From positions 1 through 31,213 of the forward strand of contig DDSN01000036.1 in the NCBI GenBank assembly GCA_002343395.1: 31,213 nt of DNA, given 5' to 3'. The translations under genes were made by a program, and so were the position numbers. The stretch comes from Hyphomonadaceae bacterium UBA2389 (GTDB lineage Bacteria; Pseudomonadota; Alphaproteobacteria; Caulobacterales; Aquidulcibacteraceae). Shown here piece after piece: positions 28,728 through 31,213 of this stretch; positions within the stretch are counted from its first letter, which is position 1; each line of letters starts with the position of its first letter. The notes beneath the pieces are model-generated. The model made no database searches. It saw only the letters and a program-made list of their open reading frames with translations, and had not been told where the DNA came from.

Positions 28728-31154
28728 ATGACGCGCCCTCCAAATCACAGCGGTTTGGCCGACTACGCTCGCAAGCGAAACTTCGCGCGAACGACCGAGC
28801 CGGCAGGTGGCGCCCTCAAAAGCGCGGGCTCCATGTTTGTCGTGCAGAAGCACGCTGCGACCCGGCTGCACTACGATTTCCGCCTTGAACACGACGGCGT
28901 GCTGCTGAGCTGGGCGGTTCCACAGGGCCCAAGCCTTGATCCCGCCGTGAAGCGCCTCGCCATGCGCACCGAAAACCATCCGCTCGAATACGGATCGTTC
29001 GAGGGCACGATCCCTAAGGGCGAGTATGGCGCTGGCAGCGTGATCATCTGGGACACCGGGACGGTAGCATGGGTCAAGCCCCCCGCGGATACGCTGCCGC
29101 TTGGAAAGCTCGAGTTCGTCTTGAACGGCGAGCGGCTCAAGGGCGAGTTTCATCTGGTGAAGATCAAGCCGCGCGAAGGCGAGCGTGGCGAGCCATGGCT
29201 GCTGTTCAAATCCCGCGACGCGTTCGCCGACCGAGGCGATGTGACGGCGCGGGCGCTGACCAGCGTCGCGACCGGGCGCACGTTGGAGGACATTCGCGAC
29301 AAGGGCGGACGAGTGTGGAGCAAGGGCGGCGAACGAAGCGCGGCGCCGAAATGGGATTTCGTTCCGCCGGCATTGTGCCAGCCGGTTGAGCTTCCGCCCG
29401 ACGGCGATCGCTGGCTGCATGAGATCAAGTATGACGGCTATCGGCTGATCGCCGCGGCTTCGCGCGACGCCGTGCGCCTCTACACGCGCACGGGTCTTGA
29501 CTGGACCGCGAAATTCCCGCGCATCGCCGAAGCGCTGGCGAGGCTTCAGCTGAAGGACGTGCTGCTCGACGGCGAAGCGGCGGTGGCGGATGCGCAAGGG
29601 CGCACCGATTTCGGCGCACTGCAACGCTGCTTCGAGAGCGGCGGCAAGGGCGCGTCGTATTTCGTGTTCGACGTGATCGCGGCTGGAGCGGACGATCTGC
29701 GTAAACTGCCGCTCATCAAGCGCAAGGCGCGGCTTGCGAAACTGCTGGAGGGCGCCAAGGCGCCAATCCGTTTGTCTCCCTATGTCGAAGGCGACGGTCC
29801 GAGCGTCTTCGCGGCGTTTCGCGACAAACAACTTGAGGGCGTTGTCTCCAAGCGCGCGGATTCCGCCTATCGGTCAGGCCGCTCGAACATCTGGCTCAAG
29901 GCCAAATGCGTGAATGAGCGGGAGTTCGTGATTGTCGGCTATCGCCCCTCCGCGCGGCGTGCGTTTTCATCGCTGCTTTTGGCCGATCATGAGGGCGGCG
30001 AGCTGGTTTATCGCGGCGATGTCGGCACGGGCTTTTCCGAAGCGACGTTGAAATCGCTGGCCAAGCAGATGGCGAAGTTGGAACGCAAGACGCCGCCACT
30101 GGCGATGCCGCGCGAGAGTGCGCGCGGCGCCACGTGGCTGAAGCCGACTCTTGTCGCGCAGGTGCGCTATGCCGACCTCACCAGCGACGGCATGGTGCGC
30201 CACGGCGTGTTTCTTGGGCTGCGCGGCGACAAGCCGGCGGAGGAAGTGGCGATCGAGAGCGAACTGCCGGCGCGCAAATCCAAGGTGCGCCTCACCCATC
30301 CCGATCGCGTGCTGTTTCCCGACGCGGGCGTGACAAAGGCGGAGTACGCCGCTTATCTTGAAGCCGTCGCCGCGCGCATGGGGCCGCATGTTTTCGGCCG
30401 CCCCATCAGTCTGGTGCGGGCGCCGGACGGCGCTGGCGGGCAGACCTTCTTCCAAAAACACGCGATGACGGGCGCGCCACCAGCGCTGGAAACGACGCCC
30501 GTGCGTGAGAGCGACGGATCGCTTGCGCGCTATTTGACCGCGCCGAATCTCGATGCGCTTGCTGCCTGCGCGCAAATGTCGGCGCTCGAGATCCACATCT
30601 GGGGGGCGCGCAATGACGATCTCGAAAAGCCGGATCGCATGGTGTTCGACCTCGATCCCGACGAAGGGGTGTCGTTCGAGCGCGTGAAGCGCGCGGCTTT
30701 CGACATCAAGGCGCTGCTCGATACGGCGGATCTTCCCTCGTTCGCGCTGCTGACCGGCGGCAAGGGCGTTCACATCGTGCTTCACTTGAAGCGGCGCCAC
30801 GCTTGGGAGGACGTGAAAGCGTTTTCGGGCGCGTTGGCGCACAAGATCGCGGAACTCGATCCGCAGCGCTTCGTGGCGACCATGACGAAGGCCAAGCGCA
30901 AGGGGCGGATCTTCATCGACTATTTCCGCAATCATCGCGGCGCGACCGCGATCGCGCCCTACTCCGCGCGCGCACGCGGGACAGCGCCCATCGCCGCGCC
31001 GGTGAGCTGGGATGAAATGCGCGGCATCGCCTCCGCCTCCGCGTTCAAGTTGCGCGATATGGCGGCGCGTTTGCGCGAGCCAGACCCTTGGGCGGACTAC
31101 GCGAAAAGCGCGGTGATGCTCACACGCACGGCGCGCGCGAAGCTCGGCCTATGA
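28728..31154 (+). CDS. ligD: Multifunctional ATP-dependent DNA ligase D
   Basis: An 808-residue three-domain LigD in the order phosphoesterase, ligase, polymerase. PE (about 35-180) has H42, H48, D50, R52 and H84 ('KHAATRLHYDFR', 'TENHPLEYGSFEGTIPKGEYG'), the same numbering as the Pseudomonas aeruginosa catalytic set. LIG (about 210-515) has nucleophile K234 in 'HEIKYDGYRL' and the motifs 'DGEAA' and 'GVVSKRADSAYRSGR'. POL (about 520-805) has the metal-binding 'DLDPDEG' (641-647), 'LTGGKGVHI' and 'FIDYFRNHRGAT'. It trims, fills and seals double-strand breaks with Ku. The domains appear complete. Short hydrophilic linkers join them. The gene lies immediately after ku, probably on the same transcript. 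Confidence 0.96.
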   Translation: MTRPPNHSGLADYARKRNFARTTEPAGGALKSAGSMFVVQKHAATRLHYDFRLEHDGVLLSWAVPQGPSLDPAVKRLAMRTENHPLEYGSFEGTIPKGEYGAGSVIIWDTGTVAWVKPPADTLPLGKLEFVLNGERLKGEFHLVKIKPREGERGEPWLLFKSRDAFADRGDVTARALTSVATGRTLEDIRDKGGRVWSKGGERSAAPKWDFVPPALCQPVELPPDGDRWLHEIKYDGYRLIAAASRDAVRLYTRTGLDWTAKFPRIAEALARLQLKDVLLDGEAAVADAQGRTDFGALQRCFESGGKGASYFVFDVIAAGADDLRKLPLIKRKARLAKLLEGAKAPIRLSPYVEGDGPSVFAAFRDKQLEGVVSKRADSAYRSGRSNIWLKAKCVNEREFVIVGYRPSARRAFSSLLLADHEGGELVYRGDVGTGFSEATLKSLAKQMAKLERKTPPLAMPRESARGATWLKPTLVAQVRYADLTSDGMVRHGVFLGLRGDKPAEEVAIESELPARKSKVRLTHPDRVLFPDAGVTKAEYAAYLEAVAARMGPHVFGRPISLVRAPDGAGGQTFFQKHAMTGAPPALETTPVRESDGSLARYLTAPNLDALAACAQMSALEIHIWGARNDDLEKPDRMVFDLDPDEGVSFERVKRAAFDIKALLDTADLPSFALLTGGKGVHIVLHLKRRHAWEDVKAFSGALAHKIAELDPQRFVATMTKAKRKGRIFIDYFRNHRGATAIAPYSARARGTAPIAAPVSWDEMRGIASASAFKLRDMAARLREPDPWADYAKSAVMLTRTARAKLGL

Positions 31155-31213
31155 GCGATCGTCCGCGCCGGCGAACACGCCGCGCGGTATGGAGGGTTGG
31201 GGACGCGAAGCGT
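31151..31213 (+). CDS. Possible start of a further gene (truncated by window end)
   Basis: An ATG at 31151 overlaps the ligD stop (ATGA), and the frame stays open for the 21 codons left in the window. The peptide begins 'MSDRPRRRTRRAVWRVGDAK', strongly Arg-rich. Coupling by overlap is common here, so a real gene is possible, but there is too little sequence to name it and the Arg richness is also what a spurious high-GC frame would give. Confidence 0.25.
   Translation, partial: MSDRPRRRTRRAVWRVGDAKR

Noticed and set aside
26460..29831. A 1123-codon open frame on the minus strand across hpf's end, ptsN, the acyltransferase, ku and ligD
   Set aside because: The plus strand encodes complete Ku and LigD domains with catalytic residues there. 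The minus frame is Arg/His/Ala-rich with no recognisable domain, as expected for a mirror frame in high-GC DNA.
1..31213. CRISPR arrays, tRNA or rRNA genes, insertion sequences, integrase or phage genes
   Set aside because: I looked through all gaps and both strands by eye and saw no direct-repeat array, cloverleaf-like gene, transposase or integrase signature.

Overview
The window looks like a chromosomal segment of a high-GC alphaproteobacterium. The gene order lptC-lptA-lptB-rpoN followed (after an insertion) by hpf and ptsN is typical of that class. Heavy use of GCG/CGC codons, many ATGA/TGATG/GTGA stop-start overlaps and several genes with no visible Shine-Dalgarno (SD) would suit Caulobacterales/Hyphomonadaceae-like bacteria; that last placement is inference. 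No rRNA, tRNA, CRISPR array, insertion sequence or prophage was seen. No gap between genes exceeds about 230 bases.

Layout. (1) 1-1354: the 3' end of a sulfide:quinone oxidoreductase, thioredoxin 2 (trxC) and a small DUF2892 membrane protein, facing an ArsR repressor of the BigR/SqrR/YgaV sulfide-sensor type. This is a small reactive-sulfur module. (2) 1485-6041: a five-gene operon of CNT nucleoside transporter, nucleoside hydrolase, ribokinase, isopenicillin-N-synthase-like 2OG/Fe(II) dioxygenase and thymidine kinase. Uptake, cleavage and sugar phosphorylation are obvious; the dioxygenase is the unexplained member. (3) 6125-9036: a ThDP enzyme of the acetolactate synthase/benzoylformate decarboxylase superfamily, translationally coupled to a GlcD/Dld FAD 2-hydroxyacid dehydrogenase and closed by a strong terminator. 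(4) 9054-12332: a TonB-dependent receptor, a short RNase D and a small protein of unknown function. (5) 12380-17696, minus strand: a tyrosine/homogentisate catabolic operon. Its order is hpd, isoaspartyl peptidase lipoprotein, VOC protein, 102-residue unknown, AhpD-like protein, maiA, fahA. A MarR gene is divergent from it, and a dyad operator sits in the shared promoter. No classical homogentisate dioxygenase gene is in view. (6) 18218-19405: a PQQ-type aldose sugar dehydrogenase lipoprotein. (7) 19527-22989: lptC-lptA-lptB-rpoN. (8) 23091-25645: an insertion between rpoN and hpf, holding a DUF4160/DUF2442-HTH pair, a DUF2785 exported protein and an EamA exporter. (9) 25877-27653: hpf, ptsN and a left-handed beta-helix acyltransferase-like protein. 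(10) 27753-31154: Ku and the three-domain ligase LigD, a complete bacterial non-homologous end-joining (NHEJ) pair. A possible further ORF begins in the last 63 bases.

The most promising undescribed elements are the nucleoside-salvage operon with its embedded dioxygenase, the repressor whose second sensing cysteine appears shifted by one helical turn, the DUF4160/DUF2442-HTH pair under a dyad-bearing promoter, and the hpd/marR regulatory knot. All functional statements come from reading the sequence and recalled family knowledge; no database search was run.
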